Shown here piece by piece: positions 7,525 through 16,258 of a stretch of 64,000 nt of DNA. The position numbers and the translations under genes are program-made. The DNA is taken from assembly GCA_963831155.1 (NCBI GenBank), contig CAWHOY010000005.1, positions 558,001 to 622,000 on the forward strand, in the 5' to 3' direction. Position 1 is the stretch's first letter, and every line of letters starts with the position of its first letter. Under the pieces are notes generated by a model that worked only from the letters and a program-made list of their open reading frames with translations, had not been told where the DNA came from and made no database searches. The stretch is from CAVRXQ01 sp963831155. Lineage in GTDB: Bacteria > Actinomycetota > Acidimicrobiia > Acidimicrobiales > Bog-793.

Positions 7525-8244
7525 GTGTTGAAACTAATGATCATCATCGCGAGCACGAGACCCACGCGCATGGCCGATCGGGTCGCACCTTGGGTTGTGG
7601 AGAGGGCAACCTCACACGGCGCCTTCGAGGTTGAAGTCCTCGACCTTCGTGACTGGCCGCTTCCCATGTTCCAGGAGCACATCGGCACGATCGGAGACTT
7701 CAACGATCCGACGTACTCCGAGCCCATCGTGCGGGAATGGAATCGGAAGCTCAAGGACGCGGACGCGCTGTTGGTCATCACCGCCGAATACCTGCACTCG
7801 ATTCCCGGAGTGCTGAAGAACGCTTTCGACAACGTGTTTGTGAGCTATGCGTTACGCAATAAACCCATTGCTGCTGTTGGTTACAGCATCGGAGTCGCCT
7901 CGGGTGTGCGAGCTGTCGAGCACCTTTTCGACGTGGCCATCGAATCCGAGATGGTGCCGCTTCGCAACACGGTGCTCATATCCAGGGTCGAATCCGCCTT
8001 TGACGACCAGGGAGTACCGAACGACCTCCCGACGAGGATCGCAATGTCGATCACGCTGGACGACCTCGCCTGGTGGGGGAAACTCCTCGCGTACGGGCGC
8101 GCGAAGGGTGAGTTGCCACCAGCCGCATTCCGACTCCGAGCTGCCATGGCAGAAGCGTCATCCGCGTCCTCGACTCGCGACGAAGACGGGTCCTCGGATG
8201 TCGATGAAGACGTGCCTGCGACCGTTAAACGGAGCCATGGCTGA
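7525..8244 (+). CDS. NADPH-dependent FMN reductase-family flavoprotein
   Basis: The 239-residue flavodoxin-like protein begins with IIIASTRPTRMADRVAPW, the phosphate-binding loop of FMN reductases/azoreductases, and contains TAEYLHSIPGVLKNAFD, the conserved Y-x-H-S-I-P-G-x-L-K-N flavin-binding segment. The C-terminal 30 residues are an acidic, serine-rich extension not usual for the family. The GTG start has GGGGAGA 4-5 bp upstream. It probably reduces FMN or quinones in the cytoplasm; the physiological substrate cannot be read from sequence. Confidence 0.85.
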   Translation: MLKLMIIIASTRPTRMADRVAPWVVERATSHGAFEVEVLDLRDWPLPMFQEHIGTIGDFNDPTYSEPIVREWNRKLKDADALLVITAEYLHSIPGVLKNAFDNVFVSYALRNKPIAAVGYSIGVASGVRAVEHLFDVAIESEMVPLRNTVLISRVESAFDDQGVPNDLPTRIAMSITLDDLAWWGKLLAYGRAKGELPPAAFRLRAAMAEASSASSTRDEDGSSDVDEDVPATVKRSHG

Positions 8245-8661
8245 ACGTCAACGCGCATGGTCGAGGATCCATCATTCGCGACTGGCGGCGGAGAAGACTA
8301 CCTCGGCGAGCGCGTGAAACTAATACACATGTGGCGAGCCGTCTTCGAGTAGGCACGCGACGCCGATCGAGTCGTGCAGCGACTCGACTTCACTATGAAG
8401 CAGCATGGGCGGATCGAGCTAGCTCGGCACGCGAACGAGGAAGGGCCACGCGTTGACGACGCCCCGAGGAGCGTTGCTGCAACCGACGGGGGATCAGCCA
8501 GTGCAACCCACCACCTGCGCGGACGAGCTCAGTTATTCCGGCAAAACCAACCAATATCGCGGTGATCGTATTGGGAGAGAACCGCTCGACGCATCGAGTC
8601 GACAATTGCACCAAACTCACGAGGCGACGGCTTCAAAGAAGGAAGGGACGCGTACCACGCC
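8245..8661. other. Intergenic region without supportable gene
   Basis: The frames in this 417-bp gap are short and show no recognised protein pattern on either strand. An AAGGAAGGGA purine stretch near 8638 lies upstream of the HAD phosphatase start but is further away than usual. Confidence 0.45.
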
Positions 8662-9489
8662 ATGGCTCATGCCCGCATACGTCTGATGCTCGCCGACGTT
8701 GACGGCACCTTGGTCACACAGCAGAAGGTCCTAACCGACAAGGCGATCGCGGCAGTACGCAGCCTTCGCGACGCCGGGGTGCTCTTCGCCATCACGAGCG
8801 GCCGGCCTCCGAAGGGCATGTCGATGCTCATTGATCCCCTGAACCTTGACACGCCGATTGCGGGGTTCAACGGCGGCGTGCTGGTCGATCGTGACATGAA
8901 CGTCATCAAGCAGCACCTCATCCCCAAGCAACAGGTGGTACCGATCTCGGAAGAGATGGAGTCGTTTAAGTTGACGGTCTGGAATTACCGCGGCGCCGAC
9001 TGGTACGTCCCTGATCCGAACGGCCCGCACGTGGAACGCGAAGCCCGGACCGTCAGATTCGAACCCAAGGTGATGTCGAGCCTCGACGGACTCACCGATC
9101 GCGTCGCCAAAATCGTTGGGGTGAGTGACGACTATCAAGCGGTCGCCGACGCGTCGAGGGCCGCGCGGGAGCAATTCGGCGATCACGTGACGGCGGCAGC
9201 GTCACAGCCTTACTATCTCGACGTCACGCATCCGAACGCCAACAAGGGTGCAGTGGCGAGGTTCTTGGCCAAGCGTTACAAGATCTCCGCCAAGGAGATC
9301 GCGACGATCGGCGATATGCCCAACGACATCTTGATGTTCGCGCACTCCCGCCTCAGCATCGCCATGGGCAACGCCGACGACGAGGTGAAGCGCGCAGCCC
9401 GCAGGGTGACCGAATCGAACGAGCACGAGGGATTCGCGATTGCAGTGGAGCGCTTCGTCCTTCCCGAAGCCGCGGGCAAGGCGGGCTGA
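8662..9489 (+). CDS. Cof-type HAD-superfamily phosphatase
   Basis: The 275-residue protein has all HAD motifs in order: LADVDGTLV with nucleophile D12 and acid/base D14, AITSGRP (motif II), a conserved Lys in NKGAVARFL (motif III) and IGDMPNDILMF (motif IV Mg-binding aspartates). The large type C2 cap between motifs II and III is typical of the Cof/YidA group, which dephosphorylates sugar phosphates and related metabolites. It stands alone between long intergenic regions. Confidence 0.9.
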   Translation: MAHARIRLMLADVDGTLVTQQKVLTDKAIAAVRSLRDAGVLFAITSGRPPKGMSMLIDPLNLDTPIAGFNGGVLVDRDMNVIKQHLIPKQQVVPISEEMESFKLTVWNYRGADWYVPDPNGPHVEREARTVRFEPKVMSSLDGLTDRVAKIVGVSDDYQAVADASRAAREQFGDHVTAAASQPYYLDVTHPNANKGAVARFLAKRYKISAKEIATIGDMPNDILMFAHSRLSIAMGNADDEVKRAARRVTESNEHEGFAIAVERFVLPEAAGKAG

Positions 9490-10010
9490 CATCTTGGTGG
9501 GTCAATTCCGGGAGAAGTGGTCACGAGTTCTCCTCTACGAGCCGAAACACGCGACTGCGATCCAAACCTTCGCGTTGATTCAGAAACTTTGCTAAGCGCA
9601 AGTCGTTCTAACCCCCAGTCGCAGATGGTGACGTCGGCGCGCCGGCGTGAACACGAGCGCGCCAGACCAAGCACGCCGGCGCGCGCGCGATTTGTGTGAA
9701 CCACTGGGGGAGCCAAACACTGGCCAAAGCGAGATAGCCGGCCCGGTTTGTTTTTCGCAACACCAACGGAATCGGCCCCACCCAGACTTGACGGGTACGC
9801 CGATGGCGCTCATCAATGTTGACGTCAGTTCACGAAGCCCGCGGCAGCTTCGAGCTGCTGTCTCAACGAAGCGATAAGGAGCACACCGAAGACAACCCGA
9901 AGCAGCGCTCGGCAATTCCCGATTCGAGCCTCGGCCCGAGAGACTGCCAGTGGTGAACGTTGCGAGATGGTTGAGAGCCTCGACACAGTGGGAAAGCTCA
10001 GGAGGTCCAG
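9490..10010. other. Intergenic region with a long hairpin
   Basis: No gene is supportable in this 521-bp gap. It contains the large inverted repeat described at 9612-9710. Confidence 0.5.
9612..9710. repeat. Long imperfect inverted repeat able to form a ~99-nt hairpin
   Basis: An outer 8-bp stem CCCCCAGT (9612-9619) pairs with ACTGGGGG (9703-9710), and an inner perfect 13-bp stem GCGCGCCGGCGTG (9637-9649) pairs with 9672-9684. The stretches between the two stems are related only weakly, and the loop is 22 nt. It may be a terminator, a structured RNA or a MITE-like remnant. Confidence 0.5.
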
Positions 10011-10362
10011 ATGACCAGCGACGAACCTCCAGACCCGCGCATCCTCGGCACCCTCCGATCAGCAGATGGCAAGGGCGTCGTGCGAATGGAAGACCGCTTC
10101 GACACGGATATCGACGACGTGTGGTCGGCACTCACCGATCCCGCGCGTCTCGCTTGCTGGATCGGCGAGGTAGAGGGCGACCTCCGTCTCGGTGGTGAGT
10201 TCCGCGCCCGCTTTTTGATGAATGGGAAGGCACAGGGCGCGTACAAGTGTGCGAGCCCCGCGCTGGCTGCTGCTGACCATACCGGGCCAGCCGGACGAGG
10301 GTGTCATCGAGGTCACGCTTGAAAACCTGGCGGCCAAGTACTACCGGGACCCGGGCGGGTGA
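10011..10362 (+). pseudogene. SRPBCC (AHSA1/START-like) gene broken by two frameshifts
   Basis: The first frame encodes MEDRFDTDIDDVWSALTDPA and WIGEVEGDLRLGGEFRARF, typical of the N-terminal half of SRPBCC polyketide-cyclase-like proteins. Continuation needs a shift at the TTTTT run near 10213 into DEWEGTGRVQVCEP, and a second shift at the CCCC run near 10256 into RWLLLTIPGQPDEGVIEVTL. Each shift is what a single missing base would produce. The C-terminal third is not recovered. It is either decayed or affected by sequencing indels. Confidence 0.75.
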
Positions 10363-10628
10363 GTTCATGTCGAACGTCATGGCGCCCGCTGCGGGCAACG
10401 TGGCATCCCGTTCCTCGTGTTTCCGCCGCGCTTCCTCGGCCTCGTCGGCGAACTTGGCTGCGGTTGCTCATCAGCGTTTCGGGCTCGGACAAGCGTGAAC
10501 GACTGGCGTCCAGTCCTGGGCGCTCCCTCAAAGGCTCACACGGAGTGGTCGTAATAAGTCACGGGTAGTGATTTTGCTCACTTCGAGCGGTGTCGACGCG
10601 CTGGCACCCGCCGAAAGGAGTGCAGGAG

Positions 10629-11102
10629 ATGGACGATTACCCGACCCGGAACTGGTCGCTCCGAGACCCCGGCGATCCGGTCGCCCTAGATCGAATCGCT
10701 GAGGAAGCGCTCCGCTTGCTCCCCGCCGCAGAGGGCGCGGCTGTCCAGTTCGTCGACGGAGACGGATTAGTTTTCGTCGGCGCATCGGGAACTCTCGCGA
10801 GCTACCTCGGTTTGCGGGTCCGCCTCGACGAGAGCCTCACAGGGCTCGCGGTGCTTACCGGCTCGAGGCTTCGCTGCGACGACGCCCACGCCGATCCTTG
10901 GGTTGACCGCAACGCGGCTCGCCTGATGGGAGCTGTATCGGTCGCCTCCGTCCCGCTGACGCGTGATCAGTATCGCCTCGGGGCCATCTCGGTTACCTCG
11001 TCATCGTGCGCGGCTTTCGAAGATCAGGATGTAGCGATCCTGAGCGAACTTGCAGATCGCGTCGCTACACCGGATCGAGAACGCGCCGAGTCGTTCGGAT
11101 AA
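10629..11102 (+). CDS. Stand-alone GAF domain protein
   Basis: The ~157-residue protein consists of one GAF domain: IAEEALRLLPAAEGAAVQFV, GLRVRLDESLTGLAVLTGS and a terminal helix DVAILSELADRVATPD. It has no output domain, so it is probably a small-molecule sensor acting through a partner. I chose the ATG at 10629, which has AAAGGAG 8 bp upstream; a GTG at 10590 would add 13 residues. It is flanked by gaps and is not obviously in an operon. Confidence 0.75.
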   Translation: MDDYPTRNWSLRDPGDPVALDRIAEEALRLLPAAEGAAVQFVDGDGLVFVGASGTLASYLGLRVRLDESLTGLAVLTGSRLRCDDAHADPWVDRNAARLMGAVSVASVPLTRDQYRLGAISVTSSSCAAFEDQDVAILSELADRVATPDRERAESFG

Positions 11103-11281
11103 TCGTCCACATCGATTCGGCTCGAGCACCGCGATCGATTAAGTAGTCATCACGAGGTCACGCGATCAGGAGTCTTCGAGCGAATTGGACTCGACGCGCT
11201 GGCCCAACTGCTGGCGCCTGCTTGCTCGCACGGATGCTTCGAGGATTCGCTGAACGAATTTCATCCGCTAAGCGCATCGAA
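11103..11281. other. Short intergenic region
   Basis: Nothing recognisable other than the promoter-like element just before the alpha/beta hydrolase gene. Confidence 0.4.
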
Positions 11282-11287
11282 TAGCGT
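11282..11287 (+). promoter_or_regulatory. Putative -10 element of a leaderless gene
   Basis: TAGCGT is separated by 7 nt from the ATG at 11295, the same geometry seen at other leaderless genes in this window. Confidence 0.4.
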
Positions 11288-11294
11288 CCCGTGA

Positions 11295-12173
11295 ATGGAA
11301 ACAAAAACGACGATCGTGCGAGCATCCGATGGCCGTGAGTTGTGTGTGGAATCGGGCGGCGACACTTCGGGCCGACCGGTGCTTGTTCACAATGGAACAC
11401 CGAACTCACGGCACCTGTTTGGTCGGTGGCTCGCGGACGCGGAGCAGCGCGGTATTCACCTGGTTGGGTATGACCGTCCGGGATACGGCAGGTCAACACC
11501 GGAGCCGGGACGGAGCATCGCTTCTTGCATTAACGACGTCCGAACGATCGCGGATGCCTTCGGGTTCGACCGCTTGGCCGTGTGGGGGATGTCGGGTGGA
11601 GGTCCTCACGCACTCGCCTGCGCTGCCCTCCTCTCTGACCTCGTGTGTGCGGTTTCGTCTCTGGCTTCGCCCGCCCCGTACGGCGAATCTGGATTCGACT
11701 ATTTCGCTGGAATGGGCGAGCTGAACGCCGATGCCATCAAGTTGTTTCTCAAAGACCGTGATGCTGCCCGCAGGAAGGGCGCGGAGGATCGGGAAGGGCT
11801 GTTACACGTGACGCCAGAACAGTTGAAGGAGGCTTGGGCATCGCTGCTCTCCCCAGTCGATCTGGCGGCGATGACAGACGACCTCGTTTCATTCCTTGTC
11901 TCGTCGATGAAGGACGGACTCGCCCCTGGTGACCAAGGTTGGTGGGACGACGGATGTGCGGAGATGGCCCCTTGGGGATTCAAGTTCGCCGAGATTCAGA
12001 TTCCCGTTCAGCTTTGGCACGGAAAACACGACAAGGCCGTCCCGTTCCAACATGGCCAATGGCTTGCGAGCCAGATCCCCGGTGTCGACGCGCACCTTAG
12101 CGACACTGACGGTCACCTCTCCCTCGCTGACCGCGTGCCCGACGTGCACGGGTGGCTCTTGCAATATTTCTAG
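11295..12173 (+). CDS. Alpha/beta-fold hydrolase
   Basis: The 292-residue protein has the oxyanion-region LVHNGTPNSR, the VGYDRPGYGRS strand-loop, the nucleophile elbow VWGMSGGGPHAL and the catalytic His in SDTDGHLSL near the C-terminus; the acid is probably in WHGKHDKAVPF. It is a soluble esterase, epoxide- or haloalkane-hydrolase-like enzyme of unknown substrate. The start fits a leaderless transcript (TAGCGT 7 nt upstream) and there is no signal peptide. Confidence 0.85.
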   Translation: METKTTIVRASDGRELCVESGGDTSGRPVLVHNGTPNSRHLFGRWLADAEQRGIHLVGYDRPGYGRSTPEPGRSIASCINDVRTIADAFGFDRLAVWGMSGGGPHALACAALLSDLVCAVSSLASPAPYGESGFDYFAGMGELNADAIKLFLKDRDAARRKGAEDREGLLHVTPEQLKEAWASLLSPVDLAAMTDDLVSFLVSSMKDGLAPGDQGWWDDGCAEMAPWGFKFAEIQIPVQLWHGKHDKAVPFQHGQWLASQIPGVDAHLSDTDGHLSLADRVPDVHGWLLQYF

Positions 12174-12242
12174 ATCACGCGCGTCATTTCTTGCGAGCGT
12201 TGCGACTGTCGAAGCAGCGACTGACTAGTCGCTGCATATCTT

Positions 12243-12503
12243 TCAGTCCCGAGCAGGGAGCATCGGACTTCGGGGAGGTCGCAACTCGGCCGCCCCCCAA
12301 TAGATGGATACTCCCCTCGCTGCACACTCCTCGGAGCACGCATCGAACTCGTTGACGCCCGGTTGGACGGTCGCGCCGGTCTTAAAAGGAAGCAACACGA
12401 TCGTCCGCCACCCAGGAGGATCATCGGGCACGTGACTGACTTGTACCTCAGATTTGAGACACACGTCGCAGCGGTAGGTGACAGTTATCTCTGAGTCCTT
12501 CAT
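12243..12503 (-). CDS. Small zinc-ribbon-like protein
   Basis: From ATG 12503 the 86-residue protein contains YRCDVCLKSE and FDACSEECAAR, two Cys pairs that could bind one zinc ion. GAGAGG lies about 6 nt before the ATG. No family name is assigned. Upstream in-frame codons to 12572 would add 23 residues with an unlikely composition. Confidence 0.55.
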   Translation of the reverse strand: MKDSEITVTYRCDVCLKSEVQVSHVPDDPPGWRTIVLLPFKTGATVQPGVNEFDACSEECAARGVSIYWGAAELRPPRSPMLPARD

Positions 12504-12924
12504 GGCGCGCCTCTCAGCAGTGGGCCCTGGCGCGAGGTCGAGGCGCAGAGAGACAGAAGGGCCCAGACGCAAACCTTCTTTTTGCGTTCATACTGTGCTC
12601 TCCCGAAACAAGCCAGGTCAACGCCGTCCGACAGTCAATTGCGATCAAGGCGACTGATTTCAGTGGAGTCGAACCGGTGACCTCAGCATCATCGGGGGCT
12701 AATCGCAACAGATCGGCGAAGATCTCCTTCTCCCATTCGGCCATTTCGCGACTCTCTTTCGCTCGCCCGGGCACACTTCAGGTAGAGCGGCTCGGTTCAT
12801 TCCAGCCAGGCTGCTACTCGCGTTGGCATCGGACAGCGCCCGCGCTCGAAGTTCGAGGATCACCGTCGCGAACATCGCAAGGAAGATGTCGCCGTCGTAG
12901 TCGTGCATCGCGGGCCCGGTTAGG
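12504..12924. other. Region without supportable gene
   Basis: Two minus-strand frames (12514-12774 and 12699-12908) are open, but neither has a recognised pattern or translation signal. A tRNA-like GGTTCGACTCC string on the minus strand near 12665 was examined and does not fold as a tRNA. Confidence 0.4.
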
Positions 12925-13218
12925 TTGCTTGAGGGTCAAGCAGCGGACGACGATGAGCAGGTGTCGAAGCTAACCCTCGATTTGCACGAAATCTTCAATC
13001 GTGGACGAGACATTGACAAGGCACTTCGAGACGTAATTCAGGAAGCCGTCCGCATCAAGGCGTCAACCATCGAGATCATTCCGGGGAAGGGTAGTGGACA
13101 ACTCAAGAAGCGGGTGCTGCGCTTTCTTGACGAGCCGGAGATCAAGGCCCTCTACCACCGAGTGGAAAAGGACTCGAAGAATTTCGGTCGTATCTTCGTT
13201 CGCTTCCGATGGAAATAA
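12925..13218 (+). CDS. Smr-domain protein (small MutS-related)
   Basis: LTLDLHEIFNRGRDIDKALR carries the LDLH motif, and STIEIIPGKGSGQLKKRVLR carries the GKGSG-x-L-K motif of the Smr domain, a nicking or RNA-cleaving nuclease fold found at the end of MutS2. Here it is a free-standing domain of about 85 residues. The start is uncertain: TTG 12925 or GTG 12961, the latter beginning directly at the domain. The protein is complete relative to the domain and probably acts on nucleic acid. Confidence 0.8.
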   Translation: MLEGQAADDDEQVSKLTLDLHEIFNRGRDIDKALRDVIQEAVRIKASTIEIIPGKGSGQLKKRVLRFLDEPEIKALYHRVEKDSKNFGRIFVRFRWK

Positions 13219-13312
13219 GGCCCCGTGTGCGGAAGTTCGAACCACGACTACTGCGCCGTGGAGTCGTAGTGAGGCGCGACTCGAGCGCGCGAACTTTCAG
13301 GGGGCGAAGAGT

Positions 13313-14017
13313 TCAGCCGCCAGTCAGCGAGAAGTGCTGGTAGTCAGGGGTGGTCATCCAACGACCCCCCCAGTACCAGCCAACCGACGTGAACGTGTCG
13401 ACGAGGATCCCGCCAGGAACGGCCATTCCGGCTCTGATGTCGGAACGATTGAGATAGGCGCGTCCTGCTGGCGGAATGATGATCGAACCGTCGACGTAAG
13501 GGTTTTGGACATCGTTCACGTCGACCGCCTCACCGTACGCGTGCACCGACCAGTGAGGAGGACCGGGAGCGACTGCGTAGCGGCAGTTGAAACCGGATGT
13601 GTCGTCCGCTGCGGCCGCGGCGTTGTCGTCACCGCGGTACGCGGATTCTGGGACCATTTCCTTGAGTGGAAAACGATGCCGAAAGAGCGTCGAGAACACC
13701 GTGACGATCGCGTTGACGACCGATTCATTCACGACCATCGTCCCAACGTGCGCTCGTCCGTCGAATCCCCAGTACGACATTCGGATGCCTCGAAGCGCTT
13801 GGGGTCCGACCGGGCAGCCCGCGCGCCACGTCGTACCGAGCTGCGCCGCGGTCACCTTGAACACCGCATAGGAGAAAACGATTGATCGGGCGGTGGTGGC
13901 ACGGATTTCGGCGCGTCCATTCTCGACGAGATCGCCCCTCGCTGCCGGCGCGACCGTGACGAGGAACCCGAGGATGAGCGGGGCGACGACTCCGAATCGC
14001 CGAGCACGGGCGGCCAC
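13313..14017 (-). CDS. Secreted M15-type D-Ala-D-Ala carboxypeptidase-like protein
   Basis: A signal peptide (RFGVVAPLILGFLVTVAPAARG) is followed by a VanY/peptidase M15-like domain with SVHAYGEAVDVN, giving the zinc ligands H and D, and DYQHFSL at the C-terminus for the third ligand. Such enzymes trim peptidoglycan peptides outside the membrane. The GTG start is preceded by TAGATT at 8 nt, consistent with a leaderless mRNA. The protein has 234 residues and no additional binding domain. Confidence 0.8.
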   Translation of the reverse strand: MAARARRFGVVAPLILGFLVTVAPAARGDLVENGRAEIRATTARSIVFSYAVFKVTAAQLGTTWRAGCPVGPQALRGIRMSYWGFDGRAHVGTMVVNESVVNAIVTVFSTLFRHRFPLKEMVPESAYRGDDNAAAAADDTSGFNCRYAVAPGPPHWSVHAYGEAVDVNDVQNPYVDGSIIIPPAGRAYLNRSDIRAGMAVPGGILVDTFTSVGWYWGGRWMTTPDYQHFSLTGG

Positions 14018-14210
14018 GCCCGCTCAATCTACGACTCGTGGCTGTTTGCATTTTCATGCACTCGCACCGGTCAAAGCTGAACTTCTAGGAGTCGGAAGCA
14101 CCTGCCGCAGAGCGCGTTGACTCGGTGGAGCAGACAGTGGCAAGAAGGTGTACACAGCCATGGCTACTGTCCAGGTTCGATGCCGCGGCACTAGTTCCGC
14201 CGCATAGTTG
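14018..14210. other. Short intergenic region
   Basis: It contains the promoter side of the M15 peptidase gene and the 3' side of the PPOX gene; nothing else is recognisable. Confidence 0.4.
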
Positions 14211-14675
14211 TTACTTCTCGTCGCCGGCGTCGTTTCGGTACGCCCGCTCGTGAAATACCCATTCGATTGGACCAAGTAACCGCCGGCCCGAGATGTCGAA
14301 TGGGGCGATGATCAGCCAAGCGTCACGCTCGTTAGCGATCCAGGGTTGAGAATCGAAGTGCTCAGGAAACTCAAGTGCCCCAGGTTCTACGTGGAGCAGG
14401 TTTCCCCGCACGAGCACCGACCACCCGGATTGTTGGAGCCGGTCTGCTCCGTCGATTTGAAAAGCAACGTGTAATGGTGCCTGGTCGATGACGTTTCCAG
14501 GTCTGGTTCTCAAAGCGACGAAGTTCCTGCCGCCGAACTGGACCAGCCTGTAGTTCACGGGAAACACGACAGGAAACTCATCAACGCCGAAGGAGATCCG
14601 GCCAACTCGGCCAGCACGAAGCAGAGCGAGACACTCTTCGAGCGGCAGATCTTCAAGACGCGAGTCTGTGGCCAC
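14211..14675 (-). CDS. PPOX-class flavin-binding protein
   Basis: The 154-residue protein has the split-barrel pattern of pyridoxamine 5'-phosphate oxidase-like proteins: LALLRAGRVGRISFGVDEFP, VNYRLV, a VAFQIDGAD strand and GWSVLVRGNLLHVE. This subgroup binds FMN or F420 and is common in actinobacteria as single-domain proteins. The cofactor and substrate cannot be decided here. GTG is the likely start, with GGAGG close upstream. Confidence 0.8.
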   Translation of the reverse strand: MATDSRLEDLPLEECLALLRAGRVGRISFGVDEFPVVFPVNYRLVQFGGRNFVALRTRPGNVIDQAPLHVAFQIDGADRLQQSGWSVLVRGNLLHVEPGALEFPEHFDSQPWIANERDAWLIIAPFDISGRRLLGPIEWVFHERAYRNDAGDEK

Positions 14676-14750
14676 TCGCCTCCGATCGCAGGTCTCCGAA
14701 ACCGATCTTCACCCGGGCCGCTGTCTGCCGCCTAGGGCCACTCGCCCCTC

Positions 14751-15030
14751 TTACAGCTCATCCGAACCTGCGATAACGCCGAGATCGGAATCGAGGCTTT
14801 GTTCCGCGGCAGTCTCGCTTTCCTCACTTTCGGAAGGAAACGCGACAGGATGGCCGTAACAGCGCGTACGGAGCGAACGCCACGAACTGCAATAAGACCG
14901 ATGTACGCACCGTATTGCGGCGTTCCGCTCGGTTTGGCCAGGAAGGAAATGAGCGTGAGCAGGAAGTTGAGTCCTTTAGCCACCGCCAAGGAAGTGGAGG
15001 TGGTAATCGGCAAGGCGCGAATTGTCATCA
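14751..15030 (-). pseudogene. Remnant of a small multi-TM membrane protein
   Basis: One minus-strand frame reads ITTSTSLAVAKGLNFLLTLI followed by SFLAKPSGTPQYGAYIGLIA, which resembles the last two membrane helices of DUF5336-like actinobacterial proteins such as the intact gene at 54773. After this the frame degenerates, and a different frame ends in the acidic tail FPSESEESETAAEQSLDSDL. Neither frame has a start in context, so this looks like a frameshifted 3' remnant. Confidence 0.45.
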
Positions 15031-15058
15031 CGCCACGCGCACTCTCGCTCCTGGGGCT

Positions 15059-15064
15059 TAACGT
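15059..15064 (+). promoter_or_regulatory. Putative -10 element of a leaderless gene
   Basis: TAACGT lies exactly 6 nt before the ATG at 15071. The same hexamer and spacing occur before the oxidoreductase gene at 46872. Confidence 0.45.
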
Positions 15065-15070
15065 CCGGGC

Positions 15071-15286
15071 ATGGACCATTTGCGGGTGCCATATCTGACG
15101 CCACACCAAGATCTCGCCGAATTCTGTTCTTGCGGACGTCCGATCGGCCTCGTCGTCGACTCGAACGGGAACGCATGGCGGGCCTGCGCGTCCTTGTGGG
15201 ACGAGATCGTTGCAACCACGCCGCTTGGTGCGGATTCAGGGCCAGGCGACAACGACGACGAGTTCGAATTGGGCGGCGAAGGATAG
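15071..15286 (+). CDS. Small protein with CSCG motif
   Basis: The 71-residue protein (MDHLRVPYLTPHQDLAEFCS..., CSCGRPIGLVVDSNGNAWR) ends in an acidic tail. The C-x-C and a later Cys may bind a metal. The evidence for a real gene is the TAACGT-N6-ATG arrangement, identical to that of a known-family gene elsewhere in the window. No family is recognised. Confidence 0.5.
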   Translation: MDHLRVPYLTPHQDLAEFCSCGRPIGLVVDSNGNAWRACASLWDEIVATTPLGADSGPGDNDDEFELGGEG

Positions 15287-15476
15287 TGATAGAGCGATTG
15301 CGAGCGGACACCGGCCCGCAGGACGTTCGGTAGGCGAGAAGAGATCCACGTCCGTCTCGAGCTTCCGAGCCGCGAAGGAGGCGGTCGCGGCTGCGACCAT
15401 GTCGCGGCGGTAACCGGCGCAGTTCACGAGATGCAGCCGCCTTCGGGTGGGATCGCGGCCTTATTCAGTCGCTGGA

Positions 15477-15938
15477 TTAATCCAAGGCCACCTCAGGAGC
15501 GCACGCGTCTGCTCCTGGTTCGAACCAGCCGTAAACGCATCGAGTTCCGGCGCGGCTTGGGTCGCTCAAGTCATGAATGACGCCGTCGATCACTGCAACG
15601 AGGTGACCTGAGCACCTTGCGATGATCCGACCACCCGGCAGTTCGCCGGCACGAAGGTGCACCTGGCACCCGCTACCGATGCTCATCGTGGCGTGCCAGA
15701 GCCAGCCGAGATCGACGAGATAGCTCTGGTATACGTTGCGCGGGACGCCGGCGCGCGCTCCCACGCGATGGCCGGCAAGTCGCAACCGCTTCGTGCGATC
15801 GTTCAGATCTTCGTAGACATCCCCATACGGGACACCAGTAGCGATGGCGATCGAGCGGGTCACGCAGTCGTCGGCTTGGCCTCTGAAACCGGCAGCGGCT
15901 CGACCCCCGTCATCTTTGATGAAACGCAACCGTTTCAT
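15477..15938 (-). CDS. Phage/plasmid-associated papain-like hypothetical protein
   Basis: The 153-residue protein contains DDCVTRSIAIATGVPYGDVY, NVYQSYLVDLGW and CSGHLVAVIDGVIHDLSD. An early D-C-x-x-R, a later G-H-x-x-A and a V-I-H-D segment resemble a Cys-His-Asp protease-like fold that I associate with uncharacterised proteins of phages and mobile elements. Enzyme activity is an inference. It is the last of three minus-strand genes with two coupled small genes upstream. Confidence 0.65.
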   Translation of the reverse strand: MKRLRFIKDDGGRAAAGFRGQADDCVTRSIAIATGVPYGDVYEDLNDRTKRLRLAGHRVGARAGVPRNVYQSYLVDLGWLWHATMSIGSGCQVHLRAGELPGGRIIARCSGHLVAVIDGVIHDLSDPSRAGTRCVYGWFEPGADACAPEVALD

Positions 15939-16045
15939 CCGCCAATGCTCGCGCGCCGCCTTGTCGACTCCGATGTTTTCGAAGCGCGGCCCCTACGGTC
16001 CGAGCCGATGAGCGCGGAGGCGCTACCTGGACCAGCGGCTCAGTA

Positions 16046-16258
16046 TCAGACGGAAACTCGGCCTGCAGATCCCATTTCGGTGGGGTCCCGCTTGTGGAGA
16101 CGCCTTGTGTAATGGACGCCCGGATGGCCAGCTCGACGGGTGCATCGATACAGATCCGGCGACTCAGGTCCGCGCGCGTGGACATATCCGCAATCGCCCG
16201 GGAACAACAGGGCGGGGCGGAAGCGACGGAACCCTTGAAGAAGACGCTGAGACCTCAC
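16046..16258 (-). CDS. Small phage-like protein with Cys/His motif
   Basis: The 70-residue protein includes LYRCTRRAGHPGVHYTRRL, a short C-x6-HPGxHY pattern of a type seen in small phage and mobile-element proteins. Its GTG start overlaps the stop of the upstream small membrane protein in GTGA, which supports translation of both. Another frame (15910-16185) overlaps it but lacks such support. Confidence 0.45.
   Translation of the reverse strand: MRSQRLLQGFRRFRPALLFPGDCGYVHARGPESPDLYRCTRRAGHPGVHYTRRLHKRDPTEMGSAGRVSV

Noticed and set aside
12661..12690. tRNA-like string GGTTCGACTCC on the minus strand
   Set aside because: The flanks do not form a T-arm stem, anticodon arm or acceptor stem, so neither a tRNA nor an attachment site can be supported.
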